From: Tomitella cavernea
GTDB lineage: Bacteria; Actinomycetota; Actinomycetes; Mycobacteriales; Mycobacteriaceae
NCBI RefSeq assembly: GCF_016599145.1
Contig: NZ_JAENKO010000044.1
Coordinates: 1-37,377, forward strand
Length of the DNA: 37,377 nucleotides
Direction of reading: 5' to 3'
The notes below the pieces were generated by a model. It was not told the origin of the DNA, did no database searches, and worked only from the letters and a program-made list of their open reading frames with translations. Positions within the stretch are counted from its first letter, which is position 1; each line of letters begins with the position of its first letter. This document shows, piece after piece, positions 18,813 through 28,195 of the stretch. Position numbers and translations under genes: made by a program.

Positions 18813-19001
18813 CGTCCCTCCCGGCCGGGACCGTGCCCGGCCGTGTCATGCGGAGGGGGGCCTGCCGCGGGATGCGGCTTCGACGATCGCAACACGCCTC
18901 GGCCCCGACTCCGTCCAACTCCGTCGGAACCATCCTGCGCAACCCGTGTTACGGGCCCGGGGGCGTCGTGTTGCGGCTGTGCAAACTCTGCAGCCTGACG
19001 T

Positions 19002-19017
19002 GTTACTTCTCTGTGAC
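19002..19017. promoter_or_regulatory. Possible GlnR-type half-box upstream of amt
   Basis: GTTAC, six bases, then GTGAC on the plus strand reads GTCAC-N6-GTAAC on the minus strand. This is close to the actinobacterial GlnR unit GTNAC-N6-GAAAC. It lies about 190 bases upstream of the amt start and 12 bases after the ftsY stop. Only one unit is clear. Control of amt-glnB by GlnR is known in relatives; binding here is inference. Confidence 0.35.
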
Positions 19018-19028
19018 GCGCGGTCGGG

Positions 19029-20546
19029 TCACCCCAACAGCGCGTCCACGAACGCGCCCGGGTCGAAGGGCGCGAGGTCGTCCGGCCCCTCCCCCAGGCC
19101 GACGAGCTTGACCGGAACGCCCAGCTCGTGCTGCACCTGGAACACGATGCCGCCCTTGGCGGTGCCGTCGAGCTTGGTCAGCACGACCCCGGTGATGTCG
19201 ACGACCTCGGCGAACACCCGGGCCTGCGTGAGGCCGTTCTGCCCCACCGTGGCGTCGAGCACCAGCAGCACCTCGTCCACGGGCGCCTTCTTCTCCACGA
19301 CGCGCTTGACCTTGCCGAGCTCGTCCATCAGACCGGTCTTCGTGTGCAGCCGGCCCGCGGTGTCCACCAGCACCGCGTCGACGCCCTGTTCGATGCCACG
19401 TGCCACCGCGTCGAAGGCCACCGCGGCCGGATCGCCGCCCTCCTTGCCGCGGACCACCTCTGCGCCGACCCTGTCGGCCCAGGTCTCGAGCTGGTCGGCG
19501 GCGGCCGCGCGGAACGTGTCCGCCGCGCCCAGCAGGATGCGCCGGCCGTCCGCGACGAGCACCCGCGCGAGCTTGCCTGTCGTCGTGGTCTTGCCGGTGC
19601 CGTTGACGCCGACGACCAGCAGCACCGCGGGGCTTCCGCCGTGCGGCAGCGCCCGCACCGACCGGGCGTTGGCGGTCTGCAGCTCGTCCACCAGCACCTC
19701 GCGCAGCAGCGCGCGCGCCTGCTCCTCCGTCCGCACCGAGCGGGTCGCCATCTGATCGCGCAGCCGGTCGACGATCTTCTCCGTGGTGGCGGCACCGAGG
19801 TCGGCGATGATGAGCGTGTCCTCGACCTCCTCCCACGCGTCCTCGTCCAGGTCGCCGCCGCCGAGCAACCCGAGCAGCGACTTGCCCACCGCCGATTGCG
19901 AACGGGACAGGCGGCCGCGCAGACGCTCGAGCCTGCCGTCGGTGGGCGCGATCTCCTCTGTGGGCGCGGCCGGGGCCTCGGCTTGCTCCGGGACGGCTGC
20001 AGTCTCCGGCTCCGCCGCGGGGGCAGGCGCTTCCACGGGCGCCTCGGGCTTTGCCGGCGCCACGGGCTCGGCAGGCGCCTCGGGTGCGGCAGGCGCCTCG
20101 GGTACGGTCTCCGCCGGCGGCGCGGTCGCCTCCACGGGGGCCGCAGGCTCTTCGGGGGCGACCGGTTCCGTCGGCGCTGCCGGAGCCGCAGGCGTCTCCT
20201 GGACGGGCGGTGCGGCAGGCTCGGGCTGAGCGGCCGGAGCCGTCGGCGCAACGGGCTCCACGGACTCCGCGGGAGCGGCCGGCGGCTCGGCCCGCGGGGC
20301 GGGTTCCGGTTCCCCCGGCCGCTCCGGCGCCGCCACACCACCGGAGCCCTCGCTGAAGTCGAACCCGGACGAGGTCGTATACCCCCCGGGCTTCGCCTTG
20401 CGCTCCTCGATCCCGGCATCCGGCGGCGGGTTGAAGCTGATCTGCCGGCGCCGGTAGAGCACCGCCCCGGCGACGATGGCGATGACGACCAGCGCCGCCA
20501 CGACTGCGATGACGATCCAGAGTGCTGAGTTCACGCGCCCCATCAT
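19029..20546 (-). CDS. ftsY: Signal recognition particle receptor FtsY
   Basis: Membrane-associated SRP receptor GTPase. The 505 residues start with one transmembrane segment (about 9-31) and a RRR stop-transfer patch. A 150-residue acidic, Pro/Ala/Glu-rich A domain built of short PEAPAAP-like repeats follows. The NG domain has GVNGTGKTTTTGKLA, DTAGRLHTKT and TKLDGTAKGG. In E. coli the A domain has no true transmembrane helix, whereas actinobacterial FtsY often has one. The start is one of two adjacent ATG codons at 20546 and 20543. It normally sits next to smc; here an oxygenase gene lies between them. Confidence 0.96.
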   Translation of the reverse strand: MMGRVNSALWIVIAVVAALVVIAIVAGAVLYRRRQISFNPPPDAGIEERKAKPGGYTTSSGFDFSEGSGGVAAPERPGEPEPAPRAEPPAAPAESVEPVAPTAPAAQPEPAAPPVQETPAAPAAPTEPVAPEEPAAPVEATAPPAETVPEAPAAPEAPAEPVAPAKPEAPVEAPAPAAEPETAAVPEQAEAPAAPTEEIAPTDGRLERLRGRLSRSQSAVGKSLLGLLGGGDLDEDAWEEVEDTLIIADLGAATTEKIVDRLRDQMATRSVRTEEQARALLREVLVDELQTANARSVRALPHGGSPAVLLVVGVNGTGKTTTTGKLARVLVADGRRILLGAADTFRAAAADQLETWADRVGAEVVRGKEGGDPAAVAFDAVARGIEQGVDAVLVDTAGRLHTKTGLMDELGKVKRVVEKKAPVDEVLLVLDATVGQNGLTQARVFAEVVDITGVVLTKLDGTAKGGIVFQVQHELGVPVKLVGLGEGPDDLAPFDPGAFVDALLG

Positions 20547-20621
20547 CGCAGCAGCCTCGGACCGGCGTCACATCCGCTCCGGCGCCCGGACACCCGCACA
20601 CCCGCCGGATGGACGGACCTC

Positions 20622-20657
20622 TTGCATGCGACATTCAGTCACACTAAAATGTGTGAC
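20622..20657 (+). promoter_or_regulatory. Promoter with overlapping palindromic operator for the oxygenase gene
   Basis: GTCACAC (20638-20644) and GTGTGAC (20651-20657) are exact inverted copies separated by TAAAAT. TAAAAT matches the sigma-A -10 consensus at five of six bases. TTGCAT at 20622 lies exactly 17 bases upstream as a weak -35. A repressor on the palindrome would therefore cover the -10 element. The 7-6-7 shape suits TetR or FadR-type dimers; no regulator gene is adjacent. Confidence 0.6.
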
Positions 20658-20694
20658 ACGGATAACGTTCGATCGACCGCTTCGGGAGGACGGC

Positions 20695-21714
20695 ATGACT
20701 CTCCAGGATTCCGACACCGTGGTGGACCGCCGCGCGGCGCACGCCCCCGGCCTGTCGCCGCAATACCGGCGGATGCTGCGCACGCTCTCCGAAGGATCGG
20801 TGGACAAGCACTTCCATCCCTATCTCGACATCGACTGGGACAACCCCGCGCTGGCGCTCGATCCGCAGGATCCACGCTGGGTCCTCTCCCCGAAGATCGA
20901 CCCGCTGGGCGCCACGCAGTGGTACCAGGAGCAGCCGCTGGACAGGCGGATCGCCATGGGCCGCTGGCGCCAGGCCAATGCGATCAAGGTCGGCGCATCC
21001 TTCGAGACCATCCTCATCCGCGGCCTCATGCACTACGTGACGGCGCTCCCGAACCACTCGCCCGAGTTCCGCTACTGCCTCCACGAGATGACCGAGGAGT
21101 GCAACCACATCCAGATGTTCCAGGAGCTCGTCAACCGCATCGGCGTCGACGTACCCGGGATGCGGCCGGCGTTCCGGCGCGCCTCCCCGTTCATCGGCCT
21201 GGCCGGCGGATACGCCTTCGTGGTCCTGTTCATCGGCATCCTCGGCGGCGAGGAACCCATCGACCACTACCAGAAGTCTCTGCTGCGCCACGACGTGGAA
21301 CTCCCGCCACTGGTCCAGCGGGTCATGCAGATCCACATCGCCGAGGAGGCGCGGCACATCTCCTTCGCCGGAGATTTCCTGCGGACGCACATGCCCCGCA
21401 TGGGCCGCGCCTCGCAGGCCACGTGCTCGGTGCTCTTCCCGTTGGCGATGCGATGGCTGGCCGGGGAGATCATGACCCCGCCCAAGGAGTTCGCCCGCCA
21501 GTTCGACATCCCTGACGCGGTCATCCGCGAGGCGTTCTGGGACAGCCCGCGTTCGCGTCAGATCATGTCCGGCTACTTCGACGACATGCGCACGCTGGCC
21601 GACGAGCTGGGCCTGATGAACACGGTCTCCCGGCGGCTGTGGCGCCGGCTGGGGATCGACGGCCGCCGCGCCCGGTACCGCGGCGAGCCCGACCGGCGCG
21701 ACTTCGCCGCCTGA
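20695..21714 (+). CDS. AurF-like di-iron oxygenase (ferritin-like fold)
   Basis: Likely a soluble non-haem di-iron enzyme related to the N-oxygenase AurF (p-aminobenzoate oxygenase family); the substrate here is unknown. The 339 residues carry the expected ligand pattern: Glu104, Glu135 and His138 (ExxH in TEECNH), Glu186 or Glu187, and His214-Glu218-His221 (HxxxExxH in IHIAEEARH). The extra His of HxxxExxH is characteristic of AurF. The ATG at 20695 has GGGAGGA four bases upstream. The gene stands alone on the plus strand between ftsY and smc and has its own palindrome-covered promoter. A desaturase-like role is the main alternative. Confidence 0.8.
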   Translation: MTLQDSDTVVDRRAAHAPGLSPQYRRMLRTLSEGSVDKHFHPYLDIDWDNPALALDPQDPRWVLSPKIDPLGATQWYQEQPLDRRIAMGRWRQANAIKVGASFETILIRGLMHYVTALPNHSPEFRYCLHEMTEECNHIQMFQELVNRIGVDVPGMRPAFRRASPFIGLAGGYAFVVLFIGILGGEEPIDHYQKSLLRHDVELPPLVQRVMQIHIAEEARHISFAGDFLRTHMPRMGRASQATCSVLFPLAMRWLAGEIMTPPKEFARQFDIPDAVIREAFWDSPRSRQIMSGYFDDMRTLADELGLMNTVSRRLWRRLGIDGRRARYRGEPDRRDFAA

Positions 21715-21750
21715 CCACGCACCGGCCCGGGCGACGGCTGACCGGAAGAC

Positions 21751-24700
21751 CTACCCGGTGACGGGCACGTCCCCCAGGTCCACTCCGCGCATGCGCTGGG
21801 AGATGACCTGGGTGATGCCGTCACCGCGCATGCTCACCCCGTAGAGGGCGTCCGCGACCTCCATCGTGGACTTCTGGTGCGTGATGACGATGAGCTGCGA
21901 ACGCTCGCGCAACTGCGTGAACAGGCTGATCAGGCGGTTCAGGTTGACCTCGTCGAGGGCGGCCTCCACCTCGTCCATGACGTAGAACGGAGACGGCCGT
22001 GCCCGGAAGATCGCGACGAGCATGGCCACCGCGGTGAGCGACTTCTCCCCGCCGGACAGCAACGACAGCCGTTTGACCTTCTTGCCCGGCGGACGCGCCT
22101 CCACCTCCACGCCGGTGGTGAGCATGTCGTCCGGGTCGGTGAGCACCAGGCGCCCCTCGCCCCCGGGAAACAGCGTGGCGAACACGTCGACAAACTCGCG
22201 CTCCACGTCCGCGTAGGCGTCGGTGAACACCTGCAGGATGCGCGCGTCCACCTCGTCGACCACGTCGAGCAGATCCTGGCGCGCCTTCTTCACGTCCTCG
22301 AGCTGCGTGGCGAGGAAGCTGTAGCGCTCCTCCATCGCTGCGAACTCCTCGAGCGCGAGCGGGTTCACCTTGCCGAGAGTGCGCAGGTCCTTCTCCGCCT
22401 GCTTGGCCCGGCGGACCTGCGTGGCACGGTCGAACGGCATCGGCGCCGGCGCCACCACCTGTTCCCCCCGCTCGCGGGCCTGTTCGTACTCGGCCCACTC
22501 GAGCTCGGACGGCGGCAGCGGAACGTGCGGACCGTATTCGGCCACCAGGTCGTCCGGAGCCATGCCGTTCTGTTCGAGGATCTGCTCCTCAAGTTGTTCG
22601 ATGCGCAGCGCGATCTTCGCCCGCGCCATCTCGTCGCGGTGCGCCGCGTCGGTGAGCGTGTGCAGCGTCTGCGTCAGCTCCGTCACGCGCCCCCGCGTCA
22701 CCCGCACGCGCTCGGACCGCTCGACCCGCTGTGCCTCCAGGCCGTCGCGCTCCTGCGCGGCCGACGACACCTCCGCCGCCAGCCGCTCCGCGACCACCAT
22801 CCCCGTCTCGGCGACAGCTGTGGCGACGCCGGCAGCCCGCCGGCGCCGCAGCCGGGCGCGCTCGGCCCGTTCCCGCGCCTGACGCTCGGCCGCCGCCGCG
22901 CGCCGCAACCCATCGGCCCGCCCGCGCCGCGCCGCCGCACGCTCCTCCGCGGTCCGCAGCCCCAATCGGGCCTCCACCTCCATCGCGCGGGCCTCAGACA
23001 CAGCGGCCACCGCGTCGTCCCGCGCCTCGGCCAGCGCGCCGTCGCCCGCCTCCTGCTCATCGTCGCCGGGAACGGACTGCTCGGCCAGGCGCAGCCGTTC
23101 CTCCAGTCCGGTCAGCGCGGCGACCGTCTCCTCGCGGCCCGCCTCGGCCTCCCGCCGCTGCGTGCTCAGTCGTCCGTGTTCGGCCTCCGCGGCACGGGCG
23201 GCCTGCCCGAGCCGGCCGAGCTGTTCGTACACCGCCGACATGGCCGCGTCCGACTCCGTCAGGGCCGCGAGCGTCACCTCGGCGTTCTCGCGCCGCACGT
23301 CCGCCTCGGCCACCGCCCCGGCCAGCGCTGCCGCGAGCTCCTCGGCGCGCGCGGACGCGGCCACCGCGGCCTCGCCCGCCTCGTCCACCGCGGCCTGCAC
23401 CTCGAGCATGCTCGTGGCGGACTCCGAACCGCCCACCGACCAACCGTGGCCCACCAGGTCGCCGTCGCGCGTGGCGACGCGCACCGCCGGTGACGCCCCG
23501 ACCGTGCGGAAGGCCGCCGCCAGGTCGTCGGCCACCGCTACCCGCGAGAGCAGCGAACGCACCGCCACGCCCAGGTCGCCGTCGACGTCCACCAGGGTTT
23601 CCGCCCACACCGCACCCCCTGCGAGCGCGCCGTCGTCGGACCCCGGCGCAGGCCCGGCCTCCGCCGGGGTGCCGGCCGGGGTGATGAACGCGGCCCTGCC
23701 CGCCTCGCCTTCCTTGAGCGCCGCGATGGCGCGGGCCGCCGCATCCGCGTCGCGCATCGCCACCGCCTCCGCCGCGGGTCCGAGCGCCGCGGCGACGGCC
23801 CGCTCGTATCCGGCCCGCACGCGCATGCGCTCCGCGAGTCTGCCCACCACGCCATCGGCGGAACCCTGCGCGGAGTCGGCTGCGTCGGTCGTGGCGGCGG
23901 CGCCCGCAGCGTCACCGAGACCTGCCCGCTCGAGCAGCCATGCGGCACCGTCTTTGCGCGCCAGGCTCATCTCCAGCGCCTCGATACGCGCCCGGAGCGA
24001 GACCACCTTCTGCTCCGCCTCCCGCTCGCCGGCGCGCAGCTCGGCAACCCGCGCCTCGGAAGCCTCGAACGCCGCGGCGGCGTGCTCGTGCCGCTCGTCG
24101 AGGGCGGCCTCATCGCCCTCCAACTCGTCCGCCTGCGCCTGCGCCTGCGCGAACTCGTCGTGCGCCGCCGCGGCGCGCTCGTGCGCCTGCACCATCGCCT
24201 CGGTGAGGCGCGTCACCTCGGCGTCCACCGATTCCGTGCGGCTGCGCAGCGTGTTCACCTCGCCCACGAGGCGCGCGAGGCCCTCCCGCCGGTCGGCCAC
24301 CGCCCGCACCGCCGCCACGTGGGCGCGCTCGGCCTCCGCGGCGACCTGCTCGCGCTCGTCCAGAGCCTCCCGCGCGGCGGCGAGCACCTCGGCCGCCGAT
24401 TCCACCGTCTGCTCCAGCTCGGCCTCTTCCTCGGCCGCACGCTCCGCCTGCCGGTCGAGCTCGTCCGGATCACGCCCCGGCGCGTGCTGCTGCTCCGTGG
24501 CGAGAGTGGCCGCGCGATCATGTGCGATCCGGACGGTGGCGTCGACCCGCTCCGCCAGCGCCGACAGGCGGAACCAGGACTGCTGCGCCGCCTTCGCCTC
24601 CGGCTCCAGGCGGGCGAGCGCCTCTTCGTCCTCCGCGAGCCGCCCGGCGGCGTCGTCCAGCTCCGCCTGCGCGGCCTCGAGCTGCGCGCGCAGCTCGGCC

Positions 24701-25443
24701 TCCTGCGCAGCCCCCTGCTCCATCTCGGCGCGCCGCGCCACCAGGTCGTCCGCCGCCAGCCGCAGGCGCGCATCGCGCAGGTCGGCCTGGACGGTCTGCG
24801 CCCGGCGCGCCACCTCTGCCTGGCGGCCGAGCGGCTTGAGCTGCCGCCGGAGCTCGGTCGTCAGGTCCGTCAGCCGGCTGAGGTTGGCCTGCATCGAGTC
24901 GAGCTTGCGCACCGCCTTCTCCCGGCGGCGGCGGTGCTTGAGCACCCCGGCGGCCTCTTCGATGAAGGCCCGGCGCTCCTCCGGACGCGATTCGAGGATC
25001 CCGGTGATGCGGCCCTGACCGACGATCACGTGCATCTCGCGGCCGATGCCGGTGTCGCTGAGCAGCTCCTGCACGTCCATCAACCGGCACGACGAGCCGT
25101 TGATCTCGTACTCGCCGCCGCCCTCGCGGTACACCCGGCGGGTGATCGACACCTCGGAGTACTCGATGGGCAGGGCGCCGTCCGCGTTGTCGATGGTCAG
25201 GGTGACCTCGGCGCGGCCCAGCGGGGAACGCCCGGACGTGCCGGCGAAGATCACGTCGTCCATCTTGCCGCCGCGCAGCGCCTTGGCCCCCTGCTCGCCC
25301 ATGACCCAGGTCAGCGCGTCGACCACATTGGACTTGCCGGAGCCGTTCGGCCCCACGACACACGTGATCCCGGGCTCGAACCGCAGCGTGGTCGACGAGG
25401 CGAACGACTTGAAGCCTTTGAGCGTGAGGCTCTTCAGATGCAT
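21751..25443 (-). CDS. smc: Chromosome segregation protein SMC
   Basis: Structural-maintenance-of-chromosomes ATPase that condenses and segregates DNA with ScpA/ScpB. The 1230 residues show Walker A GPNGSGKS (31-38) and two long Ala/Glu/Arg-rich coiled-coil arms. A hinge lies roughly at 510-680, with [12 protein letters not shown] at its start and [13 protein letters not shown] at its end. The signature [13 protein letters not shown] lies near 1130 and Walker B with D-loop ([13 protein letters not shown]) near 1155. The ATG at 25443 ([14 protein letters not shown]) is the standard SMC start; nine extra upstream codons are not conserved. It converges with the oxygenase gene (36 bases between stops) and follows acyP in the same direction. 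Confidence 0.97.
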   Translation of the reverse strand: MHLKSLTLKGFKSFASSTTLRFEPGITCVVGPNGSGKSNVVDALTWVMGEQGAKALRGGKMDDVIFAGTSGRSPLGRAEVTLTIDNADGALPIEYSEVSITRRVYREGGGEYEINGSSCRLMDVQELLSDTGIGREMHVIVGQGRITGILESRPEERRAFIEEAAGVLKHRRRREKAVRKLDSMQANLSRLTDLTTELRRQLKPLGRQAEVARRAQTVQADLRDARLRLAADDLVARRAEMEQGAAQEAELRAQLEAAQAELDDAAGRLAEDEEALARLEPEAKAAQQSWFRLSALAERVDATVRIAHDRAATLATEQQHAPGRDPDELDRQAERAAEEEAELEQTVESAAEVLAAAREALDEREQVAAEAERAHVAAVRAVADRREGLARLVGEVNTLRSRTESVDAEVTRLTEAMVQAHERAAAAHDEFAQAQAQADELEGDEAALDERHEHAAAAFEASEARVAELRAGEREAEQKVVSLRARIEALEMSLARKDGAAWLLERAGLGDAAGAAATTDAADSAQGSADGVVGRLAERMRVRAGYERAVAAALGPAAEAVAMRDADAAARAIAALKEGEAGRAAFITPAGTPAEAGPAPGSDDGALAGGAVWAETLVDVDGDLGVAVRSLLSRVAVADDLAAAFRTVGASPAVRVATRDGDLVGHGWSVGGSESATSMLEVQAAVDEAGEAAVAASARAEELAAALAGAVAEADVRRENAEVTLAALTESDAAMSAVYEQLGRLGQAARAAEAEHGRLSTQRREAEAGREETVAALTGLEERLRLAEQSVPGDDEQEAGDGALAEARDDAVAAVSEARAMEVEARLGLRTAEERAAARRGRADGLRRAAAAERQARERAERARLRRRRAAGVATAVAETGMVVAERLAAEVSSAAQERDGLEAQRVERSERVRVTRGRVTELTQTLHTLTDAAHRDEMARAKIALRIEQLEEQILEQNGMAPDDLVAEYGPHVPLPPSELEWAEYEQARERGEQVVAPAPMPFDRATQVRRAKQAEKDLRTLGKVNPLALEEFAAMEERYSFLATQLEDVKKARQDLLDVVDEVDARILQVFTDAYADVEREFVDVFATLFPGGEGRLVLTDPDDMLTTGVEVEARPPGKKVKRLSLLSGGEKSLTAVAMLVAIFRARPSPFYVMDEVEAALDEVNLNRLISLFTQLRERSQLIVITHQKSTMEVADALYGVSMRGDGITQVISQRMRGVDLGDVPVTG

Positions 25444-25527
25444 CCGCCACCGCTCCCGGAGACGACGCATCCGCTCTCGACGATCATGGTCCTGAACCTT
25501 ACCGGCAGGTACCGGCTACGGCGGCGC

Positions 25528-25821
25528 TCATCGTTCGACGAACCCGTCGAGCCCGCCGCGCGGCGCGCCCCACGAGGCGACGACGTTGTCGACCCGCCCG
25601 GGCGTGCCACCCGACGCGAGCAGCTCCAGCAGCCGTCCGCACGCGGCCGACGGCCCCTCGGCGACGACGAGCACGCGCCGGTCCACCGTGTTCGTGGCGC
25701 TGCCGGCGAGCCCGAGCTCGAGCGCCCGCGACCGCGTCCACCAGCGGAAGCCGACCCCCTGGACATCGCCGTGCACCCACGCCGTCAGGCGCGCGGGGTC
25801 GGGTATCGGGTCGGAGGTCAC
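25528..25821 (-). CDS. acyP: Acylphosphatase
   Basis: Small enzyme (97 residues) that hydrolyses carboxyl-phosphate bonds. The active-site signature VQGVGFRWW carries the phosphate-binding Arg, and the catalytic Asn lies in GSATNTVDR. The GTG start at 25821 overlaps the osmC stop by four bases (GTGA), so the two are translationally coupled. acyP directly before smc is the mycobacterial arrangement (Rv2922.1c). Eighty-four bases without a gene separate it from smc. Confidence 0.93.
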   Translation of the reverse strand: MTSDPIPDPARLTAWVHGDVQGVGFRWWTRSRALELGLAGSATNTVDRRVLVVAEGPSAACGRLLELLASGGTPGRVDNVVASWGAPRGGLDGFVER

Positions 25822-26261
25822 GAATCCACCTGGATCTCGAGGTCCACCTCGGCGCCCCGCTTGACGGTGCGCCCCACCGTGCACACGCGGTCGACCGCGC
25901 GCTCGACCACCACCAGCAGCCGCTCCCGCGCGTCGGGCGTGAGCTCGCTGAGGTCCAGCTCGAGGACCTCGCTGAGCACCGGGTACCACTCGTTGTCCCG
26001 GTCCGCATCCCCGGACACGCGGACCGTGGCGTCGTAGTCGTCCCCCAGCCGGCGCGAGAGCGGCTTGTCCGAGCTCATCGCCGTGCATCCGGCCAGGGCG
26101 ATCTTGAGCAGCTCGCCCGGGGTGAACACGCCGGGCACGTCCTCGGAACCGATGAGCACCTCGGCCCCCCGTGAACTGCGGCCCGTGTATCGCCTGGTGC
26201 CCGTGCGCTCCACCTGGAGTTCGGTGTGCGCGGGGGCGTCCTGTTCAGTCATGTCCGACAT
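25818..26261 (-). CDS. OsmC/Ohr-family peroxiredoxin-like protein
   Basis: Probable thiol-dependent hydroperoxide reductase of the OsmC/Ohr superfamily (147 residues). Two redox Cys are visible in family positions: ALAGCTAMS near residue 60 and VCTVGRTV near residue 125. The ATG at 26261 has GGAG seven bases upstream; a second ATG three codons later is possible. Homologues sit next to acyP in mycobacteria (Rv2923c). It is the last gene of the conserved block, and everything to its right is accessory apart from an fpg remnant. Confidence 0.9.
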   Translation of the reverse strand: MSDMTEQDAPAHTELQVERTGTRRYTGRSSRGAEVLIGSEDVPGVFTPGELLKIALAGCTAMSSDKPLSRRLGDDYDATVRVSGDADRDNEWYPVLSEVLELDLSELTPDARERLLVVVERAVDRVCTVGRTVKRGAEVDLEIQVDS

Positions 26262-26337
26262 TGTTCCACTCCGGGGCCGTTCCACCGGTGCATGCAGACG
26301 CCGCGGAGGCGAGAACAAAGCCGCGCGTCGTCGGCGG

Positions 26338-27594
26338 TCACCCCTTCCCCGAACCGGCCGGGCGCGTCGCGCGGGCCACAGCGTCCAGGCGCGGCGCGAT
26401 CCCGCCGGCCATCATGGCGATCTCTCGCTCGCGGATACCGTTCGCGCGGGCCGCCTCCTTCCACCCCGTCAGCGCACGTGCAATGAAGCCCATCCGTTCC
26501 CGAGCCTGACCGGGCGTCAGACCGCATTCCTCAGCGAACGCGAGCAGTGCGTCAATCTCATCCGGCAGACCGTCCGCGCCCATGATCGACGTCGACCGGG
26601 TCTGCCACGGGTCCGGGTTGGGATTCACATCGAATGCAGGACTCAGCGTCCAATAACCTCGCTCGGCGAGGAAGCCGTGATTGCGCAGATGATCGTCAGT
26701 GTTCCCCAGCGCCACGGAAGCGACGACGCGGTCGAAGAGCTCGCGGTGGTCCGCCTTCACGGAAAGCGAGAGATCGCGGACGGCCTCGGCGATCTCGGCG
26801 TAGTCGCGACGGTCACCGTCCCACACGCTCAGCGCGGTCATCGCGCTGATGTAGCCGACGCGAAGACCCTCGTCGGTGCGGTCGAATCGCCGCAGCACGA
26901 GCACACTGCGCTCGCCCACTCGCGCGAGCCGTCGCGTCGGTGTCCGGATGCCTGCGGATTCCAGCAGATCCAACGCGGTCGCCTCCCAGGCCATGACATC
27001 CCACTGGTCGCTGCCATGCGGGAACTTCGCGATCGCCAGCGCGCCATCGTCCAGGCGCACGGACGCTTTGGGGCGCGCTCCACCCAAGCCGGTCGTGCCC
27101 GTGTCGAGCAGCTTCTTCACGGCGGCCGCCGGATCCTCGTCCGTGGCGAGCGCGTCGGAGGCGCGCAGCAGCTCCGGGAGCGACACCAGCGGTGGAACAT
27201 CCGACGGTGGGCCGACGAACGCCACGCTGCCTGCGACCCGATACCGCAGATCTCCTTGACGTGTGTCGCCACTGACTCCCAGGAGGAAGTCGAGGTCGTC
27301 GAGACGGCGCGGCACTCGTTGCTCCGCACGGGCGCGGGCACGCTCCGCCTTCTCGATGAGGTTCCGGCCCCAACGGTCGGGGGCACTGTCCGCGAATGCC
27401 CGCACGAGCCCGGGCTGGTGCTGCACCCCCGACACGAGGGGCAGAGCGGGGTCGATACTCGTCCCGTCGTGCGCCAGATAGCCCGGATCGTAGAGGAATG
27501 TGGTGGATATCCGTCCGCGGTGCCTCGTGAAATGCGCCTGGCCCACCACGACCGGTCCTCCCGCCCTGTCGGCGTAGACCTCGACGGTGGTCAT
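26338..27594 (-). CDS. hipA: HipA-type serine/threonine kinase toxin
   Basis: HipA toxins phosphorylate glutamyl-tRNA synthetase or similar targets and induce dormancy; the HipB partner neutralises them. The 418 residues have a HipA N1 subdomain (VEVYADRAGGPVVVGQA) and then the kinase fold. Visible features are the Gly-rich ATP loop GLGGARPKAS (169-178), Lys190 in AIAKF, catalytic Asp300 with Asn305 in NTDDHLRN, and the metal-binding Asp322 in AFDV. These correspond to Asp309, Asn314 and Asp332 of E. coli HipA, so the enzyme looks intact. The ATG at 27594 overlaps the hipB stop (ATGA). The pair lies at the break in synteny after osmC, which suggests horizontal arrival. Confidence 0.92.
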   Translation of the reverse strand: MTTVEVYADRAGGPVVVGQAHFTRHRGRISTTFLYDPGYLAHDGTSIDPALPLVSGVQHQPGLVRAFADSAPDRWGRNLIEKAERARARAEQRVPRRLDDLDFLLGVSGDTRQGDLRYRVAGSVAFVGPPSDVPPLVSLPELLRASDALATDEDPAAAVKKLLDTGTTGLGGARPKASVRLDDGALAIAKFPHGSDQWDVMAWEATALDLLESAGIRTPTRRLARVGERSVLVLRRFDRTDEGLRVGYISAMTALSVWDGDRRDYAEIAEAVRDLSLSVKADHRELFDRVVASVALGNTDDHLRNHGFLAERGYWTLSPAFDVNPNPDPWQTRSTSIMGADGLPDEIDALLAFAEECGLTPGQARERMGFIARALTGWKEAARANGIREREIAMMAGGIAPRLDAVARATRPAGSGKG

Positions 27595-27878
27595 CGTGCG
27601 CGCTTCTTCGCGAGATTGCCCGCCCGTAGCCGACCGATGTCGCTGCCAAGCGGGTCTACCGCCTCGACGACCTGCCCGAGCACGCCGAGGGCGCGAAGCA
27701 CCTGAGCGACGTTGCCGAAGCCCACACCTGCGTTGCCGGATTCGATCTTGCGCAGGGTGTCGCGGGTGATACCGGCGCGCTCCGCCACCTGCTGGGCGGT
27801 GAGCCCCAGCACCATGCGCCAACCACGCACATGCTCGCCGAGCTCCGTGAGTTCACGGTCGATCCGGTATCCAGCCAT
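27591..27878 (-). CDS. hipB: HipB-like Xre-family antitoxin and repressor
   Basis: DNA-binding antitoxin of 95 residues. The helix-turn-helix is clear in LTAQQVAERAGITRDTLRKIESG (LTAQQVAERAGIT and DTLRKIESG), followed by helices and a basic tail. It should bind HipA and repress the hipBA promoter. The ATG at 27878 has AGGAG six bases upstream, and the end overlaps hipA by four bases. Two operator-like repeats lie immediately upstream. Confidence 0.9.
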   Translation of the reverse strand: MAGYRIDRELTELGEHVRGWRMVLGLTAQQVAERAGITRDTLRKIESGNAGVGFGNVAQVLRALGVLGQVVEAVDPLGSDIGRLRAGNLAKKRAR

Positions 27879-27894
27879 GCCACACTCCTGATGC

Positions 27895-27941
27895 TATGAC
27901 GAGGGTAGCAGGCGCAACTGATAGTTATGGCGAGAGTCATA
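27895..27941. promoter_or_regulatory. Candidate hipBA operator repeats
   Basis: TATGACGAGGGT (27895-27906) and TATGGCGAGAGT (27926-27937) match at 10 of 12 bases and are 31 bases apart, three helical turns. The second copy continues into CATA, making TATG-N8-CATA. That is the same layout as the known E. coli HipB site TATCC-N8-GGATA. They end 17 bases before the hipB start on the coding strand. Sequence and position are seen directly; binding is inferred. Confidence 0.6.
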
Positions 27942-27954
27942 TCCGTACCGTCGG

Positions 27955-28195
27955 TCAGAGCCTCACGCACACGGTGTCGAGAACATCCGGCAGGCCCCGC
28001 AGACCCATCGCACATGACCGGCTCGACAGTCCTGAGGAGCCGAGCCGCAACGTGGAGTTGGTGTCTTCCGGGTCCATCTCGACGAGGATGTCGATGCCGA
28101 TGTCGGAGTCGGAGTCGGCGTGCGCGGTGCCACGAGCGACGGAGCCGAGGCGAGTGATACGACCGGAGATTGGCGCTACAGATTCCAGGCAGCGA
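27955..28195 (-). pseudogene. Remnant of an MNT-type nucleotidyltransferase
   Basis: On the minus strand, directly after the fpg stop, a frame reads LGSVARGTAHADSDSD and then IGIDILVEMDPED. This is the GS-x10-DxD core of minimal nucleotidyltransferases (MNT/MntA, often antitoxins of HEPN toxins). There is no start codon and no N-terminal helix before the core. The sequence after it is no longer family-like before the stop at 27955. It therefore looks like a truncated gene. The stretch between it and hipB holds the hipBA operators. Confidence 0.55.

Noticed and set aside
19978-20340. Repetitive Pro/Ala/Glu coding stretch in ftsY as a possible separate repeat or mobile element
   Set aside because: It is the acidic low-complexity A domain usual in actinobacterial FtsY and stays in frame.
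27656-28015. 119-residue minus-strand frame overlapping hipB
   Set aside because: It runs through the hipBA operator and covers hipB in another frame; no domain is visible.
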